Assembly (NCBI GenBank): GCA_029257185.1
Contig: JARICT010000128.1
Coordinates: 1 to 38,879 of the forward strand
Direction: 5' to 3'
Origin: Quadrisphaera sp.
Lineage (GTDB): Bacteria; Actinomycetota; Actinomycetes; Actinomycetales; Quadrisphaeraceae
Length of the DNA: 38,879 bases
The notes under the pieces were generated by a model. It did not search any database. It was not told where the DNA came from and saw only the letters and a program-made list of their open reading frames with translations. This document shows positions 1 to 7,976 of this stretch, one piece after another; position 1 is the stretch's first letter, and each line of letters begins with the position of its first letter. The position numbers were made by a program, and so were the translations under genes.

Positions 1-614
1 CCCTCGTGCAGGCGCGGCTCGCGCTCCAGCCCGCTGAGGCCGTTCCACGCGAGGTTGACGACGTGGGCGGCCACGCTCGCCTTGTCCGGCGCCTGCTCCC
101 CGAGCCACCACTGACCGGTGAGCGCCACCATGCCCACGAGCATCTGCGCGTACATCGGCGCGCCGGTGGCGTCGAAGCCGCGGCGGTCCAGCTCGTCCGC
201 GAGCAGGTTCTCGACCTGGCCGGCGACGTCGCCGAGCAGGGAGGCGAAGGTCCCGGTGGCCTGGGCGACGGGGGAGTCGCGGACGAGGATGCGGAAACCG
301 TCGGTGCGCTCCTCGACGTAGCCCAGCAGCGCCAGCGTCGCGCGCTCGAGGAGCAGCCGCGGGTGGGCCCGGGGATCGTCGACCAGCGCGCCCATGATCG
401 CGTCGAGCAGGGCGCGGACCTCGCGGTCGACCACCACGGCGTACAGCCCCTCCTTGCCGCCGAAGTGCTCGTAGACCACCGGCTTGGACACGCGGGCGGT
501 GACGGCGATCTCCTCCACGGACGTCGCCTCGAACCCGCGCTCGGCGAACAGGGACCGGCCGACGTCCAGCAGCTGCTCCCGCCGCTGCGGTCCGGTCATG
601 CGGGTGCGGGTCAC
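1..614 (-). CDS. TetR family transcriptional regulator (3' end cut by window edge)
   Basis: DNA-binding repressor of the TetR/AcrR family. About 204 residues are visible and no stop codon lies inside the window, so the C-terminus is missing. The N-terminal helix-turn-helix is clear: LFAERGFEATSVEEIA followed by VSKPVVYEHFGGKEGL, the usual TetR recognition helix pattern. The rest is a helical ligand/dimerisation domain (ALLGYVEERTDGFRIL, MYAQMLVGMVALTGQWW). I chose the GTG at 614 because AGGA lies 8 nt upstream; an ATG at 599 is the alternative. It is divergent from a thioesterase gene, so regulation of acyl-CoA or fatty-acid functions is possible, but the ligand cannot be read from sequence. 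Confidence 0.9.
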   Translation of the reverse strand, partial: MTRTRMTGPQRREQLLDVGRSLFAERGFEATSVEEIAVTARVSKPVVYEHFGGKEGLYAVVVDREVRALLDAIMGALVDDPRAHPRLLLERATLALLGYVEERTDGFRILVRDSPVAQATGTFASLLGDVAGQVENLLADELDRRGFDATGAPMYAQMLVGMVALTGQWWLGEQAPDKASVAAHVVNLAWNGLSGLEREPRLHE

Positions 615-623
615 GGTGATGAT

Positions 624-648
624 CCTGTCACCGGTGATGACGCACAGG
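624..648. promoter_or_regulatory. Candidate TetR operator between divergent genes
   Basis: The spacer between the TetR gene and the thioesterase holds a perfect 10-bp palindrome, TCACCGGTGA (628-637). It lies inside a wider inverted repeat CCTGT (624-628) / ACAGG (644-648). It is only 14 nt upstream of the TetR start, a usual place for autoregulation. The two symmetries do not share a centre, so the true operator boundaries are uncertain. Confidence 0.35.
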
Positions 649-766
649 TGCCCGCGGTCGCGGGGGGCTGCGCCGCGCGCCCGGGCCCCGCGGTGCAGGG
701 CCGCGTGCCACGATCGACCGCCGGGCGCGCCGACGGGGCGCGCTCGGGGTGGACGGGGGAGAACCG

Positions 767-1537
767 GTGCCGTACTTCGAGCGGGTGGGACGGGCGTCGT
801 TCGCACCGACCGAGCACGTCGGCGGGGCGTGGACCGCCGACGAGCAGCACGTGGCGCCGGTGCTCGGCCTGCTGGCCCACCTCGTCGAGACCGACCGCGA
901 CGCGCGGCGGGGCGACGGCCTGCGCGTGGTCCGCCTCTCCTACGACATCCTCGGCACCATCCCCATGGAACCCGTCGAGATCGACGTCCGGGTCCTGCGG
1001 CCCGGGCGCAGCGTCGAGCTGGTCGAGGCCGTCGCCGCCCACGGCGGGCGCGGCGCCGTGGCGCTGCGCGCCTGGTTGATGCGCCCGGGGGAGACCGCCC
1101 CCCTGCGCGGCAGCGCCCTGGCGAGCGTCCCCGGCCCGGGGCTCACGCCCGCCTGGAACCCCACGGGCGACTGGCAGGGCGGCTTCATCGCCTCGGTGGA
1201 GGTCAGGCGCGAGCAGACCCGGCCCGGCCGCGCCCGCTTCTGGGTGCGCACGCCCCACGCGCTGCTGGGCGACGAGCCCGTCAGCCCCCTGGCCCGCACG
1301 GCGGGGCTCCTCGACATCGCCAACGGGATGACCCCGCGCGTGCGCCCCGACGAGGTGGCCTTCCCCAACCTCGACCTCACCGCCCACCTGTTCCGCCAGC
1401 CGTCCGGGGGGTGGACCGGGTGCGACACCACCGTGAGCCTCGGGCCCGCAGGGGTGGGGCTGACGTCGAGCACGCTGCACGACGGCGAGGGGCCTCTCGG
1501 CACGTCCTCGCAGATCCTCACGGTCCGCCCGCGGTGA
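767..1537 (+). CDS. Acyl-CoA thioesterase family protein (double hotdog)
   Basis: Predicted acyl-CoA thioesterase of about 256 residues, the usual length for a TesB-like double-hotdog protein. The N-terminal half begins FAPTEHVGGAW, the typical opening strand region before the first hotdog, and contains RLSYDILGTIPMEP and VRVLRPGRSVELVEA, the central helix/strand pattern. The second hotdog contains ARTAGLLDIANGM and the C-terminal FRQPSGGWTGCDTTVSLGP. I chose GTG 767 because GGGGGA lies 6 nt upstream; a GTG at 749 in the same frame would add six residues. Substrate specificity cannot be deduced. It is transcribed away from the TetR gene and is probably its target. Confidence 0.8.
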   Translation: MPYFERVGRASFAPTEHVGGAWTADEQHVAPVLGLLAHLVETDRDARRGDGLRVVRLSYDILGTIPMEPVEIDVRVLRPGRSVELVEAVAAHGGRGAVALRAWLMRPGETAPLRGSALASVPGPGLTPAWNPTGDWQGGFIASVEVRREQTRPGRARFWVRTPHALLGDEPVSPLARTAGLLDIANGMTPRVRPDEVAFPNLDLTAHLFRQPSGGWTGCDTTVSLGPAGVGLTSSTLHDGEGPLGTSSQILTVRPR

Positions 1538-1611
1538 GCCCGCGGTGAGCCCGGCGTGCCACCCGCGCACGCGCCCGCATGGCACCCTTGATCCCGGACC
1601 ACGGCGTCCGG

Positions 1612-1683
1612 TCCCCCGTCGTCTAGCGGCTAGGACACCGACCTTTGGAGTCGGTTACGGAGGTTCGAGCCCTCCCGGGGGAG
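1612..1683 (+). tRNA. tRNA-Gln (anticodon TTG)
   Basis: A full cloverleaf can be drawn by hand. Acceptor stem TCCCCCG (1612-1618) pairs with CGGGGGA (1676-1682), with discriminator G at 1683. The D stem is GTCT/GGAC (1621-1624 with 1633-1636). The anticodon stem CCGAC/GTCGG encloses loop CTTTGGA, with anticodon TTG at 1645-1647. The T arm is GGAGG-TTCGAGC-CCTCC (1659-1675). No CCA is encoded directly after the discriminator (CAG follows). It lies immediately upstream of glmU, a gene order common in Actinobacteria. Confidence 0.95.
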
Positions 1684-1764
1684 CAGCACGCGCCCCGCGA
1701 GACCTCCGGCGTGGCCGCTACAGTCGGCGTCGCCCCAGATCCCTCCCTCAAGGAGCCCCTGCGC

Positions 1765-3312
1765 GTGAGCCGCGTCGCGACCGACCGCCCTGACGGCGCC
1801 GACCGTCCGTCCGCCGTCATCGTCCTGGCCGCGGGGGAGGGGACCCGGATGCGGTCCACGACCCCCAAGGTCCTCCACGACCTCGGGGGGCGGAGCCTGC
1901 TGGGGCACGCGCTGGCCGCCGCGAGCAGCGTCACCCCGGAGCACCTCGTGGTGGTCGTCCGCCACGACCGCGACGCCGTCGCCGCCCACGCCGTCTCGCA
2001 GGTGCCCGCCGTGCTGGTGGCCGACCAGGACGACGTGCCCGGCACCGGCCGCGCCGTGCAGTGCGGGCTCGACGCGCTGCCGAGCGGCGCTCTGGACGAC
2101 GGCTCCGTCGTGCTGGTCACGTGCGGTGACGTGCCGCTGCTGAGCGCGCAGACCCTGCACCGGCTCGTCGAGACCCACACCGCTGCCGGCGCCGCGCTCA
2201 CCGTCCTCACCGCGACGCTCCCCGACCCCACCGGGTACGGCCGCGTGGTGCGCGGCGAGGACGGGGCCGTGATGGCGATCGTCGAGCAGAAGGACGCCAG
2301 CGAGACCCAGCGCGCGATCCACGAGACCAACAGCGGCGTCTACGCGTTCGACGCCGGCGTGCTCGCCCGCGCGCTGCCGCGGCTGGGCCGCGCCAACGCC
2401 TCCGGCGAGGTGTACCTCACCGACGTGGTCGGCCTGGCCCGGGAGGAGGGGCGCGTCGTCACCGCGATGACCATCGAGGACGTGTGGCAGACCGAGGGCG
2501 TCAACGACCGCGCCCAGCTCTCCCGCCTGCACGCCGAGGCCAACCGCCGGACCGTGCGCGCCCACCAGCTCGCCGGGGTGACCGTGGTCGACCCGGCCAC
2601 CACGTGGGTGGACGCCACGGTCGTCCTGGACCAGGACGTGACCCTGCTCCCGAACGTCCAGCTCCACGGCGAGACGACGCTCTGCGCCGGCGCGCGCGTC
2701 GGCCCCGACACCACGCTGACCGACATGATCGTGGGCCCCGGCGCCACCGTGGTGCGCAGCCACGCCTCCGGGTCCCGCATCGGCGCGGGTGCCACCGTCG
2801 GGCCGTTCTCCTACCTCCGACCGGGCACCGACCTCGGGGTGAAGGGCAAGATCGGCGGCTTCGTGGAGACGAAGAACTCCTCGATCGGCGCCGGCTCCAA
2901 GGTGCCGCACCTGTCCTACGTGGGCGACGCGCAGATCGGGGAGAGCACGAACATCGGCGCCGCCTCGGTCTTCGTCAACTACGACGGGCTCACCAAGCAC
3001 CGCACGGTCGTCGGCGACCACGTGCGCGTCGGCTCGGACACCATGCTGATCGCCCCCGTGGAGATCGGCGACGGCGCCTACACCGCGGCCGGGTCGGTCA
3101 TCACCTCCGACGTGCCGGCGGGCGCGCTGGCCGTCGCCCGGGGGGTCCAGCGCACCGTCGCGGGGTGGGTCGCCCGCCGTCGCCCCGGCAGCGCCGCGGA
3201 CCGCGCCGCGGCGGCCGCGCAGGCCCGGGAGACCGACGCCACCGCCGCCGGCCGCCACGACACCGAGACCTCCCCGAGCACCCACCAGACGGAAACCGGA
3301 GCCACCCCATGA
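1765..3312 (+). CDS. glmU: Bifunctional UDP-GlcNAc pyrophosphorylase / glucosamine-1-phosphate N-acetyltransferase
   Basis: Cytoplasmic enzyme making UDP-N-acetylglucosamine in two steps: acetyl transfer to glucosamine-1-phosphate, then uridylyl transfer. UDP-GlcNAc feeds peptidoglycan and surface polysaccharide synthesis. 515 residues. The N-terminal Rossmann domain starts with LAAGEGTRM (about residues 21-29) and PKVLH. The C-terminal left-handed beta-helix carries FSYLRPGTDLG, GGFVETKNSSIG, PHLSYVGDA (catalytic His about residue 382) and FVNYDGLTKH. The tail after about residue 475 is low-complexity and probably disordered. GTG 1765 is chosen because AAGGAG lies 9 nt upstream; an earlier in-frame ATG would start inside the tRNA. 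The stop overlaps the prs start as ATGA, implying translational coupling. Confidence 0.97.
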   Translation: MSRVATDRPDGADRPSAVIVLAAGEGTRMRSTTPKVLHDLGGRSLLGHALAAASSVTPEHLVVVVRHDRDAVAAHAVSQVPAVLVADQDDVPGTGRAVQCGLDALPSGALDDGSVVLVTCGDVPLLSAQTLHRLVETHTAAGAALTVLTATLPDPTGYGRVVRGEDGAVMAIVEQKDASETQRAIHETNSGVYAFDAGVLARALPRLGRANASGEVYLTDVVGLAREEGRVVTAMTIEDVWQTEGVNDRAQLSRLHAEANRRTVRAHQLAGVTVVDPATTWVDATVVLDQDVTLLPNVQLHGETTLCAGARVGPDTTLTDMIVGPGATVVRSHASGSRIGAGATVGPFSYLRPGTDLGVKGKIGGFVETKNSSIGAGSKVPHLSYVGDAQIGESTNIGAASVFVNYDGLTKHRTVVGDHVRVGSDTMLIAPVEIGDGAYTAAGSVITSDVPAGALAVARGVQRTVAGWVARRRPGSAADRAAAAAQARETDATAAGRHDTETSPSTHQTETGATP

Positions 3313-4286
3313 CCGGCATCACGACCACCAGCGAGAAGCGCCTGGTCATCATCGGCGGACGGGCCCACCCGGAGCTGGCGGCGCAGGTCGCCGGCGAGAT
3401 GGGCGCCGACCTCGTGCCGACCACCGCGTACGACTTCGCGAACGGCGAGATCTACGTGCGCTTCCAGGAGAGCGTGCGCGGGTGCGACGCGTTCGTCATC
3501 CAGAGCCACACCGCACCGATCAACCACTGGCTCATGGAGCACCTGCTGATGGTCGACGCCCTCAAGCGGGCCTCGGCCAAGCGCATCACCGTCGTCGCGC
3601 CGTTCTACGCCTACGCCCGCCAGGACAAGAAGCACCGCGGTCGCGAGCCGATCTCGGCCCGCCTCGTGGCGGACATGTTCAAGACCGCGGGCGCCGACCG
3701 CCTCATGACGGTCGACCTCCACACCGCGCAGATCCAGGGTTTCTTCGACGGCCCCGTCGACCACCTGTGGGCCATGCCGATCCTCGGCGACTACGTGCGC
3801 CGGCGGGTCGAGGACGTCGCGAAGCTCACGGTCGTCTCCCCGGACGCCGGGCGGGTGCGCGTGGCGGACCAGTACTCGGACATGCTCGGCGCGCCGCTGG
3901 CGATCATCCACAAGCGCCGCGACCCCGACCGCCCCAACGAGGTGGAGGTCCACGAGGTGGTGGGTGACGTCGACGGGCGCACGTGCGTGCTCGTGGACGA
4001 CCTCATCGACACCGGCGGCACCATCGTGCAGGCTGCGCGGGCGCTGAAGGAGAACGGGGCGGAGCGCATCATCGTGCTCGCGACGCACGCCGTGCTCTCG
4101 GGACCGGCCGTCCAGCGCCTGAGGGACAGCGACATCGCCGAGGTGGTCGTCACCGACACGCTGCCGCTGGAGGAGGAGCACCTCTTCCCCCAGCTGACGG
4201 TGCTGCCCATCGCGCCGCTCCTCGCGCGGGCCGTCCGCGAGGTCTTCGACGACGGGTCGGTGACGTCCCTCTTCGAGAACGTCTGA
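3309..4286 (+). CDS. prs: Ribose-phosphate pyrophosphokinase (PRPP synthetase)
   Basis: Makes phosphoribosyl pyrophosphate from ribose-5-phosphate and ATP, the precursor for nucleotides, histidine, tryptophan and NAD. 325 residues, normal for class I Prs. Visible motifs: YDFANGEIYVRF near the N-terminus, PFYAYARQDKKHRGREPIS (ATP and ribose-5-phosphate region), TVDLHTAQIQGFFD, VVSPDAGRVRVADQYSD, and the PRPP loop VDDLIDTGGTI at about residues 229-239. The ATG overlaps the glmU stop by 4 nt (ATGA), so the two are co-translated. A strong GC-rich hairpin 12 nt after the stop probably ends this transcript. Confidence 0.97.
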   Translation: MTGITTTSEKRLVIIGGRAHPELAAQVAGEMGADLVPTTAYDFANGEIYVRFQESVRGCDAFVIQSHTAPINHWLMEHLLMVDALKRASAKRITVVAPFYAYARQDKKHRGREPISARLVADMFKTAGADRLMTVDLHTAQIQGFFDGPVDHLWAMPILGDYVRRRVEDVAKLTVVSPDAGRVRVADQYSDMLGAPLAIIHKRRDPDRPNEVEVHEVVGDVDGRTCVLVDDLIDTGGTIVQAARALKENGAERIIVLATHAVLSGPAVQRLRDSDIAEVVVTDTLPLEEEHLFPQLTVLPIAPLLARAVREVFDDGSVTSLFENV

Positions 4287-4298
4287 GCGGGCGGTCCG

Positions 4299-4320
4299 CG
4301 CCGGCACGCCGGTGCCGGCG
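4299..4320 (+). terminator. Hairpin terminator after glmU-prs
   Basis: A perfect 9-bp stem, CGCCGGCAC (4299-4307) with GTGCCGGCG (4312-4320), closes a GCCG tetraloop 12 nt after the prs stop. There is no T-run, which is normal for terminator-like hairpins in very G+C-rich actinobacteria. Confidence 0.6.
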
Positions 4321-4328
4321 ATCGGCTG

Positions 4329-4449
4329 TACCCTGGGGCATCACCCCGGCGAGGGGACCCCACGGTGCGTGGGAAGTCCCGTCATCGACGTGGTGGGTGC
4401 GTTCGTGCCCTCCTGTCCTCGCCTCCGATGACGACACGAGGAGGCCACC
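4329..4449 (+). promoter_or_regulatory. rplY promoter region and 5' leader (tentative)
   Basis: The 163-nt gap before rplY follows the prs hairpin. TACCCT (4329-4334) fits an actinobacterial -10 (TAnnnT) but I see no good -35. The stretch after it would be a leader of roughly 110 nt with local stems, for example CCCAC-ggtgc-GTGGG around 4359-4373. It ends with a good Shine-Dalgarno (GAGGAGG) just before the start. Autoregulatory leaders are common for ribosomal proteins, but no known L25 leader is recognisable here. Confidence 0.3.
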
Positions 4450-5115
4450 ATGGCCAGCAGCAGCTCCGGCGGGATCAAGCTCACCGCGCACGAGCGGACC
4501 GAGTTCGGCAAGGGGGCCGCGCGCCGCATCCGCCGCTCGGAGCAGATCCCCGCGGTCCTCTACGGGCACGGCGAGCCGCTGCGCCACATCACGCTTCCCG
4601 GCCACGAGACGATGCTCGCGGTCAAGGTCCCCAACCAGCTCCTCTCCCTGGACCTGGGTTCCGGCCAGCCGGTGCTGGCCATCGCCCGCGACGTGCAGGT
4701 CGAGCCGATCCGCCGCGTCATCGAGCACGTCGACCTCGTCATCGTCCGCAAGGGTGAGCGCATCGAGGTGTCGGTGCCGATCCGCCTCGAGGGAGAGGTC
4801 CCCGGCGGCGTCACCACGCTCGAGAGCCCGACGCTGCTGGTCACCGCCGTGGCCACGGACCTGCCCGACCAGGTCGACATCGACGTCTCCGGCCTCGAGA
4901 TCGGGGACACCCTCACCGTCGCCGACCTCACGCTGCCCGCGGGCAGCGAAGCCGTGAACGAGCCGGAGGCCGTGGTCGTGGCGATCGTCGCCGCCCCGAC
5001 GGCCGAGCAGGTCGACGAGGAGCTGGCCGAGGCGGAGGCAGCGGCCGGCATCGAGCGCGACGAGAAGGACACCGACGACGTCGCCGGCGAGGCCGCTCCC
5101 TCGCAGGACGACTGA
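4450..5115 (+). CDS. rplY: 50S ribosomal protein L25/general stress protein Ctc
   Basis: Binds 5S rRNA in the large ribosomal subunit; long L25 proteins are also called TL5 or Ctc. 221 residues. The N-terminal L25 domain (about 10-100) has RTEFGKGAARRIRR, IPAVLYGHGEP and the HVDLVIVRKGERIEV boundary. The C-terminal TL5/Ctc beta domain (about 105-190) includes PIRLEGEVPGG and LPDQVDIDVSGLEIGD. The last 40 residues are acidic (EQVDEELAEAEAAAG), typical for actinobacterial L25. The start is supported by GAGGAGG just upstream. It is followed after 20 nt by pth, the usual neighbour. Confidence 0.96.
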   Translation: MASSSSGGIKLTAHERTEFGKGAARRIRRSEQIPAVLYGHGEPLRHITLPGHETMLAVKVPNQLLSLDLGSGQPVLAIARDVQVEPIRRVIEHVDLVIVRKGERIEVSVPIRLEGEVPGGVTTLESPTLLVTAVATDLPDQVDIDVSGLEIGDTLTVADLTLPAGSEAVNEPEAVVVAIVAAPTAEQVDEELAEAEAAAGIERDEKDTDDVAGEAAPSQDD

Positions 5116-5135
5116 CCCCGAGCGCCGACGCGCCC

Positions 5136-5738
5136 GTGACGGACGACGGTCCCTGGCTCGTGGTCGGCCTCGGCAACCCGGGCGCCGAGCACGCCGGGGA
5201 CCGTCACAACGTCGGGGCGATGGTTCTCGACGAGCTGGCGGGGCGCCTGCGCGCGCGGTTCACGGCGCACCGGACGAACGCCGCCGTGGCTCAGGTCCGC
5301 CTCGGCGGGCCGCCGGCCGGCGGTGCCGGCGGCGCACCCGCGGTGCTCGCCAAGCCGTCGTCGTGGATGAACCTCTCCGGCGGGCCCACCTCGTCGCTGG
5401 CGAAGTACTACGGCGTGGACCCCGAGCGGGTGATCGCCGTGCACGACGAGCTGGACGTCGACGCGGGGCTCGTGCGCCTCAAGCGCGGCGGGGGAGAGGG
5501 CGGCCACAACGGGCTGCGCGACATCTCCCGCGCGCTGGGGACGAAGGACTACCTGCGGGTGCGCGTGGGCATCGGGCGCCCCCCCGGCCGGATGGACCCC
5601 GCGGACTTCGTGCTCCGCGGCTTCTCCGCCACCGAGCGGAAGGAGCTGCCGTTCCTGCTCGCCGACGCGGCCGACGCGGTGGAGGCGCTCGTCGAGCGCG
5701 GGCTCGAGGCCGCGCAGCAGCGCTTCCACGCCCCCTGA
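5136..5738 (+). CDS. pth: Peptidyl-tRNA hydrolase
   Basis: Cleaves peptidyl-tRNA released prematurely from ribosomes and recycles the tRNA. 200 residues. Active-site elements are all present: VVGLGNPG (about residues 9-16), catalytic His24 in GDRHNVG, KPSSWMNLSGGP, VIAVHDELDVD with the catalytic Asp, and GGGEGGHNGLRDI. A Gly/Ala/Pro-rich insertion (GGPPAGGAGGAP) lies between the first strands and the KPSSWMN motif. The GTG start lies 20 nt after rplY, so both are likely on one transcript. The downstream gene is convergent. Confidence 0.96.
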   Translation: MTDDGPWLVVGLGNPGAEHAGDRHNVGAMVLDELAGRLRARFTAHRTNAAVAQVRLGGPPAGGAGGAPAVLAKPSSWMNLSGGPTSSLAKYYGVDPERVIAVHDELDVDAGLVRLKRGGGEGGHNGLRDISRALGTKDYLRVRVGIGRPPGRMDPADFVLRGFSATERKELPFLLADAADAVEALVERGLEAAQQRFHAP

Positions 5739-5805
5739 GCAGCACGCTCCCGCGCGGTCCGGTGCCCTGCTCCGGGTGGCGGGGGGGGTCTCGCCGGCGC
5801 CCCGG

Positions 5806-6243
5806 TCAGGCGGTGGCGCGCCGCGAGGTGCGGACGAGGACGCCCCCGGCCACCAGCAGGCCCAGGCCCACCGCGGCCACGCCGCCGACCTCCACGCCGG
5901 TGTAGGCCAGCGAGCCGGCCGACGGGCCGCTGCCGGCGCCGGCCACGGCACCGTCCTCGTCGCGGTCGCCCGAGCGGCTGGGAGCCTCCTCGGCGGCGGC
6001 GCGCCCCGCTCCGGCTCGCGCGGCACCCGTGCCTGCGGCGTCGCCGCCGGGCGCGGTGCTCCCGTCCACCGAGGGCACGGCGGGCGGCGGCCCCGGCTGC
6101 ACCGACGGCACCGGCTGCCCCGGCGGGGTGGCCTGCGGTGAGGTGGGCGGGTACACGGACGCGGCGGCGGCCGCCGGAGCGAGGGCTCCCGCCGCGAGCA
6201 GGGCCGCGCCGGTGGCCATCATGAAGCGGGCGGTGGTGCGCAC
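5806..6243 (-). CDS. Secreted protein with C-terminal LAYTG sorting signal (sortase E-type substrate)
   Basis: Small cell-wall protein of 145 residues with no enzymatic domain. N-terminal signal peptide (about residues 1-28: RFMMATGAALLAAGALAP then AAAAAS). The middle is Pro/Ser/Gly/Ala-rich. LAYTG at about residues 112-116 is followed by a hydrophobic helix and the positively charged end VRTSRRATA. LAxTG with this layout is the known signal for class E sortases of actinobacteria, so covalent anchoring to peptidoglycan is expected. GTG 6243 is chosen because AGGAGG lies 5 nt upstream. No sortase gene is in the window. Function beyond wall display is unknown. Confidence 0.75.
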   Translation of the reverse strand: MRTTARFMMATGAALLAAGALAPAAAAASVYPPTSPQATPPGQPVPSVQPGPPPAVPSVDGSTAPGGDAAGTGAARAGAGRAAAEEAPSRSGDRDEDGAVAGAGSGPSAGSLAYTGVEVGGVAAVGLGLLVAGGVLVRTSRRATA

Positions 6244-6451
6244 GGGGACCTCCTGGGGGTGGTTCGCGGTCGTCCCCGTCATGGTGCGGGACGCCTGAGG
6301 GCGCTCAGGGTGTCACGCGGGTGCGCCTCGACCGGTGCATCGAGGGGGCTGCGGCGGGGCGCGCGGCGGCGGCGCCCGAGATGCTCCCTATCGTCCCTGC
6401 GTGGCCGATCTCGACGCTCAAGAAGATGACGCAGCCCGTCGATCCTCCAGC

Positions 6452-7195
6452 ATGGGCACCCCTCTGCCGCGGCACAGCACCGCGCGGCCGCGCACCCGGC
6501 TCATCGCCGTGACGGTGGTGCTCGTGGTGCTCGCCGTCATCGTCGCGGCCGTGCTCCTGCGCCCGGGGCGGGGGGAGCCGGACGACGCCGGGGCCTCCAC
6601 GACGGCGGAGGCGAGCGAGCCCGCCGCCGCGGAGCCGGGAGCGCCGGCCGGGGGCCGGACCCCTGACGACGCCCCGACGTCTGATGACGCCCCGGCGCCC
6701 GACGACGCCGCGCCGGCCGGTGACGAGCCGCTGGCACCGCCGCCGCCCGCCGCCGGTGACGCCCGCGTGGCGGCGCCCCCGCCGGAGCAGCCCGTCGGCA
6801 CCGCCACGGGTGCTCCCGTGGGCGTGGGCGCCGCGGCGCCGCTGGCCGACGGCGTGAGCGCGACGGTGAGGACGGTGACCCCGGTCCAGACCACGGCGCA
6901 AGGTCCTGGCGAGAGGGCGGGCGACGGAGCGGTGGTCCGCCTCGAGGTGCGCAACGACGGCGCCGGGCCGGTGGACCTCTCCACGCTGACCGTCACCGCG
7001 TCGGCGCGGGGCGAGACCCCGGCGCCCCCGAGCTCCAGCGGTGTCGCTGATCCGCTCGCCGGTCCGCTCGACGTCGGGCAGGTGCGCGCCGGCACCTACG
7101 TCTTCACGCTGCCGCCCGGATCCCCGGCCTCCTCCCTCGTGCTGCGGGTGGGCCTCGCGGGGAGCGCCACCGTGGCCACGGTGCGCGCCGGGTAG
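6452..7195 (+). CDS. Membrane-anchored protein with DUF4352-like C-terminal beta-sandwich (paralog 1 of 3)
   Basis: Unknown function, 247 residues. A single N-terminal membrane segment (about 15-37: LIAVTVVLVVLAVIVAAVLL) is followed by an acidic, Ala/Pro/Asp-rich spacer to about residue 125. The C-terminal domain has the pattern VSATVRTVTPVQTTAQGPGE, VVRLEVRNDGAGPVDLSTL, GTYVFTLP and LVLRVGLAGSATVATV. That resembles the DUF4352 / telomere-repeat-binding-factor-like extracellular beta-sandwich. The same domain recurs in the genes at 7298 and 17995. The ATG at 6452 is the start that leaves a normal signal anchor. The domain name is by resemblance only. Confidence 0.7.
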   Translation: MGTPLPRHSTARPRTRLIAVTVVLVVLAVIVAAVLLRPGRGEPDDAGASTTAEASEPAAAEPGAPAGGRTPDDAPTSDDAPAPDDAAPAGDEPLAPPPPAAGDARVAAPPPEQPVGTATGAPVGVGAAAPLADGVSATVRTVTPVQTTAQGPGERAGDGAVVRLEVRNDGAGPVDLSTLTVTASARGETPAPPSSSGVADPLAGPLDVGQVRAGTYVFTLPPGSPASSLVLRVGLAGSATVATVRAG

Positions 7196-7297
7196 CGGCG
7201 CGGACGGGCAACCGACCCCGTCTCACGCTCCGCACCGGCCGCGGACGATGTGTGACGTTTTGGCACGCTTTTGCTCCGCGTGGGACAGGCTGGCCGC

Positions 7298-7942
7298 ATG
7301 AGCCAGGTGCCGACCCCGCCCACCGAGCCCGCTGCCGCCCCTCGGCGACGGCGGCGAGCCGCCACAGCCGTCGGGATCACCGCGGCGGGCGCGGTGGTGG
7401 CACTGGTCGCCGTCGGGTGGCCGCAGGCCGCGGGCGAGCGCGCCAGCGATGCCGTGAGCGGCGACCGGGCGCAGGCGGTGGCCGGTGAGAGCCTGCTGGA
7501 GGGCGGCGCGGCCGAGCCGCCGCCGGCCGAGCCGGTGCCCGGGGACGGCGCCGAGGAGATGCTCCCGCCCGTCCCGGTCGGCGAGGACGTCGCCCTGCAG
7601 GCCGACCTGACCGCCACCGTCGACGGGGTCGAGGACGTCACCATCACCCCGCGCGGCCCGGGCGACGTCGCCGGCCCGGGCGAGGCCGTGCGCCTCACGC
7701 TGAACAACGGCACGGACGAGCCGGTCGACCTCGCGACGCTCGCGGTCACCGCGACGGCGCCGGGCGACGTGCCCGCGATCCCCAGCGACGACCCCTCCGC
7801 GGAGCCCCTCACGGGCACCCTCGCGCCGGGCGAGGAGCGGGCCGCCACCTACGTCTTCCGCGTCCCCGAGCCGGGCGCGGCGCTGAGCATCGAGGTCGGC
7901 GTGAACACCTCGTCCGACGTCGCCGTCATCAGTGCGCCATGA
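7298..7942 (+). CDS. Membrane-anchored DUF4352-like protein (paralog 2 of 3)
   Basis: 214 residues. A short basic cytoplasmic N-terminus (RRRRRAAT) precedes one membrane segment (about 25-42: VGITAAGAVVALVAVGW). A linker follows, then the shared C-terminal domain: LQADLTATVDGVEDVTI, RGPGDVAGPGEAVRLTLN, DEPVDLATLAVTATAPGD, AATYVFRVPEPG and SIEVGVNTSSDVAVI. It lies 34 nt upstream of the large propeller protein at 7977 and is almost certainly co-transcribed with it. The same pair order recurs at 17995/18998. An anchor or partner role for the anchorless propeller protein is inference. The ribosome binding site is weak. Confidence 0.72.
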   Translation: MSQVPTPPTEPAAAPRRRRRAATAVGITAAGAVVALVAVGWPQAAGERASDAVSGDRAQAVAGESLLEGGAAEPPPAEPVPGDGAEEMLPPVPVGEDVALQADLTATVDGVEDVTITPRGPGDVAGPGEAVRLTLNNGTDEPVDLATLAVTATAPGDVPAIPSDDPSAEPLTGTLAPGEERAATYVFRVPEPGAALSIEVGVNTSSDVAVISAP

Positions 7943-7976
7943 CCCCCACGCCTCGCGACCAGTCCCAGGAGCCGAG

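Noticed and set aside
1645-1764. Extended glmU reading frame beginning inside the tRNA-Gln gene
   Set aside because: It would overlap a complete tRNA; AAGGAG before GTG 1765 marks the proper start.
7261-7275. Sigma-54-like promoter TGGCACG...TTGCT before the 7298 gene
   Set aside because: The GG-to-GC spacing is one nucleotide shorter than required, and actinobacteria generally lack RpoN. Most likely chance.
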